A DNA stretch of 64,000 nucleotides. It comes from Litchfieldia alkalitelluris (GTDB lineage: Bacteria; Bacillota; Bacilli; Bacillales; Bacillaceae_L). Shown here one piece after another: positions 1 to 8,719 of this stretch; position 1 is the first letter of the stretch; every line of letters starts with the position of its first letter. The notes under the pieces were generated by a model. The model did no database searches. It was not told the DNA's origin and was given only the letters and a program-made list of their open reading frames with translations. The stretch lies in contig NZ_KV917374.1 of the NCBI RefSeq assembly GCF_002019645.1, positions 4,669,854 to 4,733,853 on the forward strand, in the 5' to 3' direction. The translations under genes were made by a program, and so were the position numbers.

Positions 1-2921
1 ATTTTTAGTGCTAATTCACCAATAATATCTGATTCATAATTTGCTGCATCTTCTCCAGTTTGACTTAAAATATCTTTTGTCACTCCGTAAAATGCTTGTG
101 CATGTAAATTTTCTTTTATTACACTCGGATAATCGTCTTTTGATTCACCACTGCGGAAATCTTTCATTATGTCTTTCATCTTATTCAAATACTCAGCTTC
201 TGAAATTCGCTTATTCTTGTATTCCTGAATTGCCTCCTGGATACGTTCAGAAAACTTTTTATAATAAGCTGGGTTTTCATCCCATTTTGTATTTACACTC
301 TTTGTTAAGCGTGTCCTAATAGCATCAGCTTTAGCTCTTTTTGAATCCAGACGTTCTAATTCTTCATCAAATGCTTTTTCATTCAATATATCAACTGGAT
401 TTGTGATTCGTATGACTTCCTCGGCTGAAATATAGTGATCCATTAATTTTTGCATTTTTGCTTCATATTCTTTATGGTCAATCGTATCAGAATAACGAAG
501 TTTTACACTCTTACGTAACTCTTGAAAAAATTTTAAATCCCTTTTATACGTTGATAATTCTTCTGGAGGCAAAGCGTTGTATATTCTCTCTGACTCTAAC
601 GCAATACCAAGATTCCGACCAAAGTGACTTAGTACATCATAAAATGCTTCTCTACGTTCTTCATCTTCTAGCCAGACTTCATACTCTTCCGCATCTTTCT
701 TATTCTTTATTTTTGCAAACATTTGTAACAGATCAGAATGGTATTGGCGTAAAGAACCGATAACACTTATTACATCATGGATTGCTCCCTCTAAATCTTT
801 TGGATCGAAATTCTCCAATCCAGCCCCAGAATACATCTGTAATGCTTCATCTAACTTAGATAGTAGTCCACGATAATCAATAATTAGACCAAAATCTTTG
901 CCTTCATATAGACGATTCACCCTAGCAATTGCTTGTAACAACGTGTGTTCCTTCATAGGCTTATCTATATAAAGGATTGATGCTCTAGGTGCGTCAAAAC
1001 CCGTCAGTAGTTTGTCTACAACAATAATTAAATCAATATCGTCACCGTTTATAAATTCATCCTTAATTGCATCTTCATAGTCTTCTGCTGAACCATACCG
1101 TTCCATCATACGTTTCCAAAACTTTTGTACTTTATCTTTGGATACTTCGTCTACTGACTCATGTCCTTCTCTCTGGTCTGGGGGAGAAACAACTACTGCA
1201 CAGTTTATATCCCCCAATTCCTCAAAAGACTCTAAATAACGAATGGCTTCGATTTTACTATTGGTTGCCAACATCGCTTTAAATTGTGAACCTTGTGTCT
1301 TATAGTTATCTATAAAGTGCTGGTTGATATCAAAAGCTACCATACTTATACGTTGGTTAGATGAAGCAATGCGTTCAAAGAGGCTCCATTTCTTCATTAC
1401 CTCATCTTTTTGCTTATCATTTAAGTTTCGAGTAATCATTTCTAATCGATTATCAATCGCTTTTTGATTTACCGTTTGGTCAACCATCTTCCCTTCGTAC
1501 AATAGAGGTACAATGGCTTTATCCTTCACCCCATCCGCAATCGTATATTTATGAATAAGTTTCCCAAACTTAATCATCGTACTTTTCTCTTTTTTCATCA
1601 AAGGTGTTCCAGTAAAACCGAGGTAACAGGCGTTTGGAAAAACCTTTTTCATTTTAATATGCAGCTCACCATATTGTGTTCGGTGGGACTCGTCAACTAA
1701 TATAAAGATATCTCTTGATTCAATCGGGTTCTGTTTGGTTGATGCTGTGTCAAATTTGTGTACCAAAGTTGTCACTATATCAACATTTGTGTCATTAATT
1801 AAATCAACTAAATGAGTCCCAGAATTTGCTCTGCTTGCTTTTAATTTTGAATGATTAAACGTTTTGTGAATTTGTTTGTCTAATTCCACTCGGTCTGTCA
1901 CTACAACTACTTGTGGATTAGATTCTGATAACTCCGATAAAATAAACTTTGCAAGCATTACCATTGTGAGTGATTTCCCAGAACCTTGGGTATGCCAGAT
2001 TACACCCGATTGTCGATTACCTTTCTCATCTTTTTCTTTAATTGTTTTGATAATTTCTTTAATTGCAAAGTATTGTTGATACCGAGTTACTTTTTTCACA
2101 TCTTTATCAAACAGTGTAAAAAATCTTGTTAGTTCCAATAACCGTTCTGGATGGAACAATGAGATGATATTTTTATCTTGCATCGTTGGTAACCGACTAG
2201 AAACCGTTTTATCCAACCACTCTTCTAACCAATCTTCCTTTTCTTCTTTCCAAACTGACCAAAACTTTTTTGGCGTATTACATGTAGCGTATTTCGTTTC
2301 ATTCTTATTCGTTGACATCACAAGTTGAACAAACTTGAACAACTGCGGGGCATAGTCTTTTCCTTGATTACGGATCATTTGACTAATCCCTTGTTCCATT
2401 GAAATCGATGCCTTTTTGCACTCAATGACAACTAATGGGATGCCATTTACAAATATAACAACATCAGGGCGAACATTCCCCCTACCATCCACACGTTCTA
2501 CCGAAAATTCCTCAACTACAAGGAAATCATTATTCTCAAAGTTCTCCCAATCAATATATTTAATCGTAAACGATTTTTTCGAGCCATCAGGTAAAAATTC
2601 AGAATATGTTCTTCCATTCATTATAGTTTCATATATATTCTCATTTGCTTTTACAAGCCCGTTTATCAGAGGTTCATCTAAATCGCGAATGGCTTGTTGA
2701 ATATTAAATTCACTGAACTTATATTTTTTCCCCTTATACTCATAGGAGTTTAGCTGATTTAATTTCTCTTCTAAAACTATTTTTAACAATACGTTATAAA
2801 GATTACCACGCATTTGTTCCGAAAGTTCTGCCTCTATTTTTTGATAGCCTAAACTTTGCAAAATTTCAATGGCAGGCTGTTGACTTATATTGCGTTCATC
2901 ATAACTTAACCAATTTGACAT
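1..2921 (-). CDS. hsdR: Type I restriction enzyme, R subunit (HsdR), C-terminus cut by window edge
   Basis: This is the motor and nuclease subunit of a type I restriction system. It translocates DNA with ATP and cleaves DNA that lacks the host methylation. The frame is open from the ATG at 2921 (MSNWLSYDERN) to the left edge, about 973 codons; the family is usually about 1,000-1,070 residues, so only the end is missing. Visible motifs are the PD-(D/E)XK-type nuclease (a D in PDVVIF followed by VVIECKK), Walker A in WHTQGSGKS and the DEAH-box variant VDESH. It is last in an hsdM-hsdS-hsdR run, 38 bases after hsdS, with a GGAGG-type ribosome site at the start. Function follows from the family; activity is not shown. 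Confidence 0.95.
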   Translation of the reverse strand, partial: MSNWLSYDERNISQQPAIEILQSLGYQKIEAELSEQMRGNLYNVLLKIVLEEKLNQLNSYEYKGKKYKFSEFNIQQAIRDLDEPLINGLVKANENIYETIMNGRTYSEFLPDGSKKSFTIKYIDWENFENNDFLVVEEFSVERVDGRGNVRPDVVIFVNGIPLVVIECKKASISMEQGISQMIRNQGKDYAPQLFKFVQLVMSTNKNETKYATCNTPKKFWSVWKEEKEDWLEEWLDKTVSSRLPTMQDKNIISLFHPERLLELTRFFTLFDKDVKKVTRYQQYFAIKEIIKTIKEKDEKGNRQSGVIWHTQGSGKSLTMVMLAKFILSELSESNPQVVVVTDRVELDKQIHKTFNHSKLKASRANSGTHLVDLINDTNVDIVTTLVHKFDTASTKQNPIESRDIFILVDESHRTQYGELHIKMKKVFPNACYLGFTGTPLMKKEKSTMIKFGKLIHKYTIADGVKDKAIVPLLYEGKMVDQTVNQKAIDNRLEMITRNLNDKQKDEVMKKWSLFERIASSNQRISMVAFDINQHFIDNYKTQGSQFKAMLATNSKIEAIRYLESFEELGDINCAVVVSPPDQREGHESVDEVSKDKVQKFWKRMMERYGSAEDYEDAIKDEFINGDDIDLIIVVDKLLTGFDAPRASILYIDKPMKEHTLLQAIARVNRLYEGKDFGLIIDYRGLLSKLDEALQMYSGAGLENFDPKDLEGAIHDVISVIGSLRQYHSDLLQMFAKIKNKKDAEEYEVWLEDEERREAFYDVLSHFGRNLGIALESERIYNALPPEELSTYKRDLKFFQELRKSVKLRYSDTIDHKEYEAKMQKLMDHYISAEEVIRITNPVDILNEKAFDEELERLDSKRAKADAIRTRLTKSVNTKWDENPAYYKKFSERIQEAIQEYKNKRISEAEYLNKMKDIMKDFRSGESKDDYPSVIKENLHAQAFYGVTKDILSQTGEDAANYESDIIGELALK

Positions 2922-2959
2922 TATTTCACCTCCACAATAGAGAAAACAAAAACAAAGGA

Positions 2960-4207
2960 TCAAACCTTCACTCGGACTTTCCCTGTTAAAAGTAATTGCA
3001 TAAGACCTTTCTTTTGTTGTTTTAGATGGAAACATTCTTTTTCTAAAAGGTTGATTTCGTTCTCAATATTTTCCAGTATCTCTACAATTGCAATTTGCTC
3101 TTTTTCATTTGATGGTAAATAAAGATTTAATTTATTCATCATTGATTCTGAAATTTCTTTTTGACCTGTGCCACCTATTAAATGTTCTATTTTTTTGTAA
3201 AAATCCCCATTAGTTAGGTAAAAGTAATAGAACTTTAAATTTCCTTTTGAAGCTGTCAAACTACTAATCGCATTTGAAGCTACAAAACCATCTAAATATT
3301 GCGGAACAATTCCAATGCCACCATTATGGAAATTTTGCCTTCCAATCAATAATTCATTAGGCTCTCTAAGATAATAAGGTCTTCCATTTTTTGTTACATT
3401 TGGCTTTTTATCTGTACCTTCAATCCCTTTTAAATGTAGTTTTACAGTAAGTAAGAAATGCTCATTAGGGTTTTCTACAGGGTCTTTCTTAATGAACTTT
3501 AAAACATCTCCAAATTTTACGTTTATCCAGTTCTCGGTGAACCCAGATAATCTAATTTTTCCTGTTAACAGATTCTGCATTAAACCTTTTTTTTGTAAGT
3601 TTTTTTGCTCGATAACCTTCTCTTTTAAATCAATTACCTTGTCCCAACTGGAGAGGATTGAAGAAATTTTTTGTTGTTCTTTAATTGGAGGTATTGGTAT
3701 TTTAAGGTCTCTAAATATTTTTAGATTTAAATGACCCACACTCCCCCCAACTCTTGTACCTAACATCCTATTTAAGGTAGTATGATCTTGAAGTAATTGT
3801 AATAGGAATGGGGAATCCACTTCGTTCTTCTTAGTTTTTATTACTATTATGCTTTCATAAACGCTAAATTCTATATCAGAGTCTACAATAGTACATGTTC
3901 CTAATGTACCTGATTTACTTACGAGAACATCCCCTTTCTCAGCTTTTCTATATTTTGTTAACTGCTTATGTTGCATTTCAGAGATATATTTAACATTCTT
4001 GAAAGACAGTTTTCCACTTGAAATATCTGTTGCTCTTATTAAAGGAAACCCACCATTATCTACATAATCTACTTTGGATGTTAAACCTAAGAATATATCA
4101 TTAGAGCAATCCTCGATTTTATTTACTTTCCAATCGCTTGGAATTAAACCAACATCAGTTTTTTTATAATAAGAATTTATCGAATGTATTACAGTTTGTG
4201 TTTTCAT
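2960..4207 (-). CDS. hsdS: Type I restriction-modification specificity subunit HsdS
   Basis: This is the DNA-recognition subunit of the type I system. Its 415 residues show the usual two half-repeats: a target recognition domain, a helical conserved spacer (the KEQQKISSIL type, near residues 175-215), a second recognition domain, and a second helical spacer (KEQIAIVEILENI, near residues 365-400). Each spacer ends with an almost identical KKGLMQ-LLTGK sequence. The ribosome site AGGTG lies inside the end of hsdM, 8 bases upstream, so translation is probably coupled. The target sequence cannot be read from the protein. There is no inverted second hsdS copy in the window, so no sign of phase-variable specificity here. 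Confidence 0.95.
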   Translation of the reverse strand: MKTQTVIHSINSYYKKTDVGLIPSDWKVNKIEDCSNDIFLGLTSKVDYVDNGGFPLIRATDISSGKLSFKNVKYISEMQHKQLTKYRKAEKGDVLVSKSGTLGTCTIVDSDIEFSVYESIIVIKTKKNEVDSPFLLQLLQDHTTLNRMLGTRVGGSVGHLNLKIFRDLKIPIPPIKEQQKISSILSSWDKVIDLKEKVIEQKNLQKKGLMQNLLTGKIRLSGFTENWINVKFGDVLKFIKKDPVENPNEHFLLTVKLHLKGIEGTDKKPNVTKNGRPYYLREPNELLIGRQNFHNGGIGIVPQYLDGFVASNAISSLTASKGNLKFYYFYLTNGDFYKKIEHLIGGTGQKEISESMMNKLNLYLPSNEKEQIAIVEILENIENEINLLEKECFHLKQQKKGLMQLLLTGKVRVKV

Positions 4208-4215
4208 ATATTCAC

Positions 4216-5745
4216 CTACAATCCAAGCTCTTTTAGATACTTTTCCATCTTTGTTTCTACTTCTTTAATCTCCTGCTTAATGTTTGAAATTTGCTCTTTA
4301 ACCCGATCCATATCAATTAGTTCTTCTTTTTCAAATGTATCCACATAACGAGGTATATTTAAGTTATGGTCATTTTCTTTAATTTCCTCTAATGTTGCCA
4401 CGTACGAGTATTTTTCAATCACTTCCCATTTCTCATATGTGTTAACAATTTTAGCGATATCTTGCTCACGAAGTTGATTCTGATTTTTGCCTTTTTCATA
4501 ATTCTCTTCATCAGATGCATCAATAAAGAGTACATCTTTACGGTTTCTATTTTTCTTAAAAACTAAAACACACGCAGGAATTCCTGTTCCATAAAATAAC
4601 CCTTCTGGTATACCAATCACTGCATCCAATAAGTTCATCTCTAAGATTTGTTTTCGGATTTTCCCTTCACTTGCTCCTCGGAAAAGAACACCATGTGGTA
4701 AAATAGTGGCCATACGTCCATTCTCTGCTAATGAGTAAAGCATGTGTTGCACAAAAGCGTAATCTCCTTTAGAAGTTGGAGCTACTCCCCATTCAAATCG
4801 TCTATATGGATCAAGACTGGCTTCCATTTTAAACTTGCTATCATTTGTTCCTTCACCAGCAAATCCCATTGCCCATTTATCTAAGGAGAATGGCGGATTA
4901 GCTACGATAGCTTGAAATTTCATTAACTTTCCATCTTCTAAGTGAAGTGGGTTCGCTAATGTATCCCCCCACTCAATCTTTGCATCATCAATTCCATGTA
5001 AGTACATGTTCATTAAAGCTAATGAATGAGTTGCTCCATTACGTTCTTGACCGTAGATAGCAACTTTTTTATTTGGGACTTGATTTGCCACTCTGATTAG
5101 AAGTGAGCCCGAACCACATGTTGGATCATAAATCCGATCATTCTCCTGTGGTTTTACAAGGCGTGCCAATAACTCTGAAGCCATTGAAGGAGTGTAAAAC
5201 TCTCCACCTTTTTTACCAGCGTCAGATGCAAATCGTTCAATCATGTACTGATAAGCATCTCCAATGACATCTTCACTTCCAACCACTGATGGTTTTAAAG
5301 TTAATTTATTGAAATCCTCTAACAATGAACGAAGCATTGCATTACGCTCTTTAGCTTTTCCTAGTATAGATTCACTGTTAAAGTCAATGTTACGGAATAC
5401 TCCTCGAAGTTTACCTGTATTCTCATTTTCCAACCGTTCCAATGCTTTATTAATTATTTCACCAATTTCAACATCATTTCGTTTGCTGTATAAATAATCA
5501 AATGTAGATTGTTGATCTAAGACGAATCTTTCTCTCGATAACGCACGTTGGATTCTTTGTTCATCCCCATCATAACGCTTTGTATATTCTTCTAAATGCT
5601 CTTTGTAAGCATCACTTAAATACTTAATAAACAACATTGTAAGGATATAATCCTTATATGTACTTGAATCAATTTTCCCTCTAAACGTATCGGCAGCTTG
5701 CCAGAGTACAGAATTAATTTGTTGTTGAGTTACTTTTTCAGTCAT
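4216..5745 (-). CDS. hsdM: Type I restriction-modification DNA methyltransferase HsdM
   Basis: This is the N6-adenine methyltransferase subunit of the type I system. It is 509 residues long, a normal length. The AdoMet-binding motif DPTCGSG is at about 207-213 and the catalytic motif NPPF at about 283-286. An HsdM N-terminal helical domain precedes them (DTFRGKIDSSTYKDYIL). The start ATG has an AGGAGGAG ribosome site. It is the first gene of the M-S-R operon, so methylation is made before restriction. An upstream hairpin (5815-5846) separates it from other transcription. Confidence 0.96.
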   Translation of the reverse strand: MTEKVTQQQINSVLWQAADTFRGKIDSSTYKDYILTMLFIKYLSDAYKEHLEEYTKRYDGDEQRIQRALSRERFVLDQQSTFDYLYSKRNDVEIGEIINKALERLENENTGKLRGVFRNIDFNSESILGKAKERNAMLRSLLEDFNKLTLKPSVVGSEDVIGDAYQYMIERFASDAGKKGGEFYTPSMASELLARLVKPQENDRIYDPTCGSGSLLIRVANQVPNKKVAIYGQERNGATHSLALMNMYLHGIDDAKIEWGDTLANPLHLEDGKLMKFQAIVANPPFSLDKWAMGFAGEGTNDSKFKMEASLDPYRRFEWGVAPTSKGDYAFVQHMLYSLAENGRMATILPHGVLFRGASEGKIRKQILEMNLLDAVIGIPEGLFYGTGIPACVLVFKKNRNRKDVLFIDASDEENYEKGKNQNQLREQDIAKIVNTYEKWEVIEKYSYVATLEEIKENDHNLNIPRYVDTFEKEELIDMDRVKEQISNIKQEIKEVETKMEKYLKELGL

Positions 5746-5814
5746 ATTTTCTCCTCCTGGAATCTATTTCACATACATAAAATTTAAGAATATTAACTAC
5801 CTGTTATTTTACAT

Positions 5815-5847
5815 TAAAAAAGACAAGGTTAAAACCTTGTCTTTTTA
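5815..5847. terminator. Strong hairpin with T/A runs, upstream of hsdM
   Basis: AAAGACAAGGTT and its complement AACCTTGTCTTT pair with a 2-base loop, flanked by A and T runs, so it can terminate in either direction. It insulates the hsd operon. The rest of 5848-6200 has no convincing gene; the only other structure seen is the second hairpin at 6033-6075. Confidence 0.7.
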
Positions 5848-6032
5848 CTCCTGTAACTTTACTAGGGTAATAATACACATACTAATCTTTCATTCTCTAT
5901 CGATACACTTTTAAAATTACTGAGGTAACCTTACCCTTCAGAATTTTAAAAAACTGTATGGTATATTGTTGATATTTAAATTATCTTTCTTGTTCAGTAT
6001 ATCTTCAAATTGTTTAAAGGTATACATGGACA

Positions 6033-6075
6033 AAAATTAACCAGGAGACCCAAAACAGTCCTCCTAGTTAATTTT
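6033..6075. terminator. Inverted repeat, probable terminator of the 6201-6539 gene
   Basis: Arms AAAATTAAC-CAGGAG and CTCCTAGTTAATTTT flank a 14-base loop. On the minus strand it is followed by a T-rich stretch, as expected for a terminator about 125 bases downstream of the small minus-strand gene. The arms contain one bulge. Confidence 0.5.
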
Positions 6076-6200
6076 AAAATAATATGTAGATAATTATCTT
6101 CTTTTTAGAGATAAAGTTATTATTTGAAACATACAAACAATTAAAATTTGCTTCATTATATTACTCAACCTACTAAAATCAAATTTTTTTTGAGTAACTG

Positions 6201-6539
6201 TTACTCTTCATAACGTTCACCATAAGCATTCACCTCCCTAATAAATGAATCAATCCGACTGATTTTGTACATTTCTTTTGCCCCCATCGCCAACGCAATT
6301 TCCTCAAGCGAATATCCAAGTCCAGCAAGTGTTTTCGCATTTTTTTCAAAGTCTTGTTCCCTTTGTTTTTCTTTTTCATAACGTCGAACGACAAATTTGG
6401 TTTCTTCCTGTTCCTCGGTTAGTTGTCTATTTTCATGTGCAGAAAAATCTGTACAATCCTCTTTTCCTTTCAAAAATGAATCTGTAAGTTCACTTATTAG
6501 TTGATCAATTTCATACCGAATATCCGACGGATTTCTCAT
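6201..6539 (-). CDS. Hypothetical protein, 112 aa, charged
   Basis: I do not recognise this protein. It is acidic and helical, with a Glu/Lys/Gln-rich middle (TEEQEETKFVVRRYEKEKQ) and a C-terminal part (YSLEEIALAMGAKEMYKI) that could be a helix-turn-helix. The start is chosen at the internal ATG (MRNPSDIRYE) because AGGAG lies 8 bases upstream; the longer reading from 6572 has no such site. It is divergent from the XRE regulator at 6670, so the two may share a control region. Confidence 0.55.
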   Translation of the reverse strand: MRNPSDIRYEIDQLISELTDSFLKGKEDCTDFSAHENRQLTEEQEETKFVVRRYEKEKQREQDFEKNAKTLAGLGYSLEEIALAMGAKEMYKISRIDSFIREVNAYGERYEE

Positions 6540-6669
6540 ATTACCATCTCCTGTCATGGGATGTTTTTTCACTAGATGACCATGAACTGAATTTTACCTA
6601 GATGAATATCGATCCAAAATCTGAATATACTAAATAGAAGGGGAAACCTCCACAACTTCCCCTAATTCA

Positions 6670-7014
6670 ATGATTGGATGTGATACCATGTTCGGAACAA
6701 TGGTCCGAACCTATCGAGCACAAAAAGGATATACACTTTCTGAATTTGCTGCCAAGCTTGGGGTATCGGTCGGTTATTTAAGTAACCTTGAGAATGGAAA
6801 AAACGTTACAATCAAACTCTCAATATTAGAAAAACTCCAAGATGAGCTACATATTGACCCATTTCATTCTAAGCAGACCGAGGATTCCATGTTTGAACGT
6901 CGAATTGAACGAGCATCTAAATTACTACGTGAATGTCAGCAAATTAATCCCTCCTATACCGAACATTTTTTATCTCAATTTGAACAAAGTTTAGATCTTT
7001 TGCGAGAAGGCTAA
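6670..7014 (+). CDS. XRE-family helix-turn-helix regulator
   Basis: This is a small DNA-binding repressor of the Cro/CI type, 114 residues. The HTH_3 domain covers about residues 8-62: TYRAQKGYTLSEFAAKLGVSVGYLSNLENG is the classic helix-turn-helix, followed by dimer-forming helices. The C-terminal part (about 70-114) is helical and unassigned. The start may be the second ATG at 6688 (MFGTMVRTYR), since neither has a strong ribosome site. It sits between the restriction genes and the SOS-regulated cluster, a position typical of regulators in mobile islands; its target is unknown. Confidence 0.8.
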   Translation: MIGCDTMFGTMVRTYRAQKGYTLSEFAAKLGVSVGYLSNLENGKNVTIKLSILEKLQDELHIDPFHSKQTEDSMFERRIERASKLLRECQQINPSYTEHFLSQFEQSLDLLREG

Positions 7015-7131
7015 GCTTTGTTCTTTTTTATATTGTGTTTATTTCGGAATTATATTCACGCTGATAAAAAAAATTTTTTTCTTGTGAACAACCATATTTC
7101 TATTTTGACCATTCCTTTGTAATCCACCCCT

Positions 7132-7159
7132 CTTGCAGGAACGTATGTTCTGTTATAAT
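7132..7159 (+). promoter_or_regulatory. SOS box (LexA site) overlapping a promoter
   Basis: GAACGTATGTTC (7139-7150) fits the Bacillus LexA/DinR consensus GAAC-RNRY-GTTY. It lies just before a perfect -10 hexamer TATAAT (7154-7159), with a CTTGCA-like -35 at 7132-7137 and a spacer of 16. LexA bound here would block the promoter. This points to DNA-damage induction of the operon beginning at about 7267. Confidence 0.75.
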
Positions 7160-7301
7160 TCCTATTAGTGTTACTTTATCCTCTAGTGATTCTTCACTAA
7201 GTCTTTTTCGTTCATAATTTTACAAAATTAACGAATACTTAGAAAAAAAAGAAAGGGGTACCCCGCATGGAAAAGAGGATAGGGACAAGATATGGAATCA
7301 T

Positions 7302-7907
7302 GTGTTAAGCATAATCAAAGGAAAGCTTTCCAGACCTGCATTTGAAACATGGTTTACTAATACGATGGGAGTAATCGAAGGTAATACATTGCTCGTTACA
7401 GCTCAAAATGATTTCCAAAGGGATTGGTTGGAAAATCGGTATTCAAATGACATTCTTGCTGCAACAAAACAAATAACTGGAAAAGAACTGTTATTACAAA
7501 TTAATTCAATTAGTGAGGAGTATTCCATTTCGGATATGCATGGGATTATTCAAACTGCAACGCATATTGAAAATATAGATGAGGTCATTCGCCAGTCAAG
7601 ACAATTGAAGAGTGTTCAGACAACCAAGAGCGACTTAAAAACTATTGAAAACCCTTTTGAACTTGATCGTCTCGACTTACTCTTTTTATTTGAAATACTC
7701 GTTAAACTGCAACCCATATACGGTGAACAAGCCCCACGAATATTAGCTAAATCATCGCTTCCTGAACGGCTAGCTAAAAACTCTTTAGATATTTATCAAT
7801 ATGAAGAAGATTACTGGATTGAACATGTACAAAATGAAGTTGAAGAAAATACAATCAATGGCGTAAATGAAGTAAGGGAGGAAAGAAAAAATGGGAAGAA
7901 AAATTGA
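7302..7907 (+). CDS. DnaA N-terminal-domain-like protein without AAA+ ATPase; start region frame-broken
   Basis: The first 70 residues resemble domain I of the replication initiator DnaA (LSRPAFETWFTNTMG, then FQRDWLENRYSNDI), the part that binds helicase and partner proteins. No AAA+ or DNA-binding domain follows; the remaining 130 residues are unassigned. In-frame codons extend upstream (EDRDKIWNHVLS, a DnaA-like start), but the only ATG with a good ribosome site (7267, AAAGGGG 8 bases upstream) is in another frame and reads only 13 codons. One extra A in the AAAA at 7271-7274 would join them. GTG at 7302 is therefore a fallback start. It overlaps the next gene by 17 bases and has an SOS box upstream. 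Confidence 0.7.
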   Translation: MLSIIKGKLSRPAFETWFTNTMGVIEGNTLLVTAQNDFQRDWLENRYSNDILAATKQITGKELLLQINSISEEYSISDMHGIIQTATHIENIDEVIRQSRQLKSVQTTKSDLKTIENPFELDRLDLLFLFEILVKLQPIYGEQAPRILAKSSLPERLAKNSLDIYQYEEDYWIEHVQNEVEENTINGVNEVREERKNGKKN

Positions 7908-8187
7908 AAACTTTGATGATTGGTATGGAGGAATTGCTGTGGGGAAACATCAAGCATATGAAAAGTATGTAAAGTATGTTTTTCGTACCAAAATGGATCA
8001 ATACATAAAAAAACTCCACGAGATACACGATAAAGATTTAGTTGAAAGACTTTTTAATCATATGCTTGAGGAAACTGGCGATGCAGAACTTGATATCTCT
8101 AGTATGATCAATAGTATTGATCAAGCGCTACAAGACCAGATAAAGTTAAACAGAGCAGCTAATTCATTGATTGCCAGTGAAGAATAA
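7891..8187 (+). CDS. Hypothetical protein, 98 aa, second gene of the SOS-linked operon
   Basis: I do not recognise this protein. It is a helical, mixed-charge protein without signal peptide or membrane segment (NFDDWYGGIAVGKHQAYEKY at the N-terminus). The ribosome site GGGAGGAAAG lies inside the end of the preceding gene, which it overlaps by 17 bases, so translation is coupled. Together with the DnaA-domain protein and the YolD-like protein it forms a three-gene unit under a probable LexA site, which suggests a role in damage response or element replication. This is inference only. Confidence 0.75.
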   Translation: MGRKIENFDDWYGGIAVGKHQAYEKYVKYVFRTKMDQYIKKLHEIHDKDLVERLFNHMLEETGDAELDISSMINSIDQALQDQIKLNRAANSLIASEE

Positions 8188-8210
8188 AAATTTGAGGAGA
8201 GGAAAACCAG

Positions 8211-8549
8211 ATGAATGATAGAATCCGTGACCGTGGAAGCATTAAATGGACGGCGATGATGATGCCAGAGCATGTAACCATGATTCGAAAGCATTTCAAG
8301 GATGAGGGCAAGCAAGTGCGCCCCGTATTAGATGCCGACCAAATTGAAGAGTTTGAACGATTATTAAAAGTAAGTTTAGCTGAAGAGGCTCTGCTTGAAG
8401 TGACCACATGGATTAAAGGGTATTTTTCAAAACGAGTAGGTGTCGTCAAAAAGATTAATCCTCATCAAAAGAAGGTTGTTTTTGAAGATGAATTGAATAA
8501 CATGTTTGCAGTTGAGTTCATGGCGATTACAGACGTCAAGCTTATATAA
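8211..8549 (+). CDS. YolD-like family protein
   Basis: The protein is 112 residues and matches the YolD-like family by its opening (RDRGSIKWTAMMMPEH) and general layout. Members often lie next to UvrX/DinP-type Y-family polymerases on plasmids and prophages and are predicted to act in SOS repair; their biochemical role is unknown to me. Here no polymerase gene follows. The gene is third in the operon with the SOS box, 23 bases after its neighbour, and has a GAGGAG ribosome site. A clear terminator follows at once. Confidence 0.85.
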   Translation: MNDRIRDRGSIKWTAMMMPEHVTMIRKHFKDEGKQVRPVLDADQIEEFERLLKVSLAEEALLEVTTWIKGYFSKRVGVVKKINPHQKKVVFEDELNNMFAVEFMAITDVKLI

Positions 8550-8574
8550 AAAAGGACCCTACGGTCCTTTTTTA
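8549..8574 (+). terminator. Rho-independent terminator after the YolD-like gene
   Basis: AAAAGGACC and GGTCCTTTT form a stem with a 4-base loop followed by a T run. It ends the SOS-linked operon. Confidence 0.85.
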
Positions 8575-8719
8575 TTATAATCGAATATTCCTATGTTTCC
8601 CCCCTCCCTGTTACTTGATGTATGCTTAAATCCCCTTTACCAACATTGGTTTCATTTCCATTAATCTCCTAATCAAGCAATTTACTTGGACTGGTATAAT
8701 TGTCTTGAGGTGAATTGCA

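Noticed and set aside
4525..4540. ACATCTTTACGG, similar to the spoVR junction, inside hsdM
   Set aside because: Only about 11 bases match and they encode the normal HsdM sequence NRKDVLFID; treated as chance.
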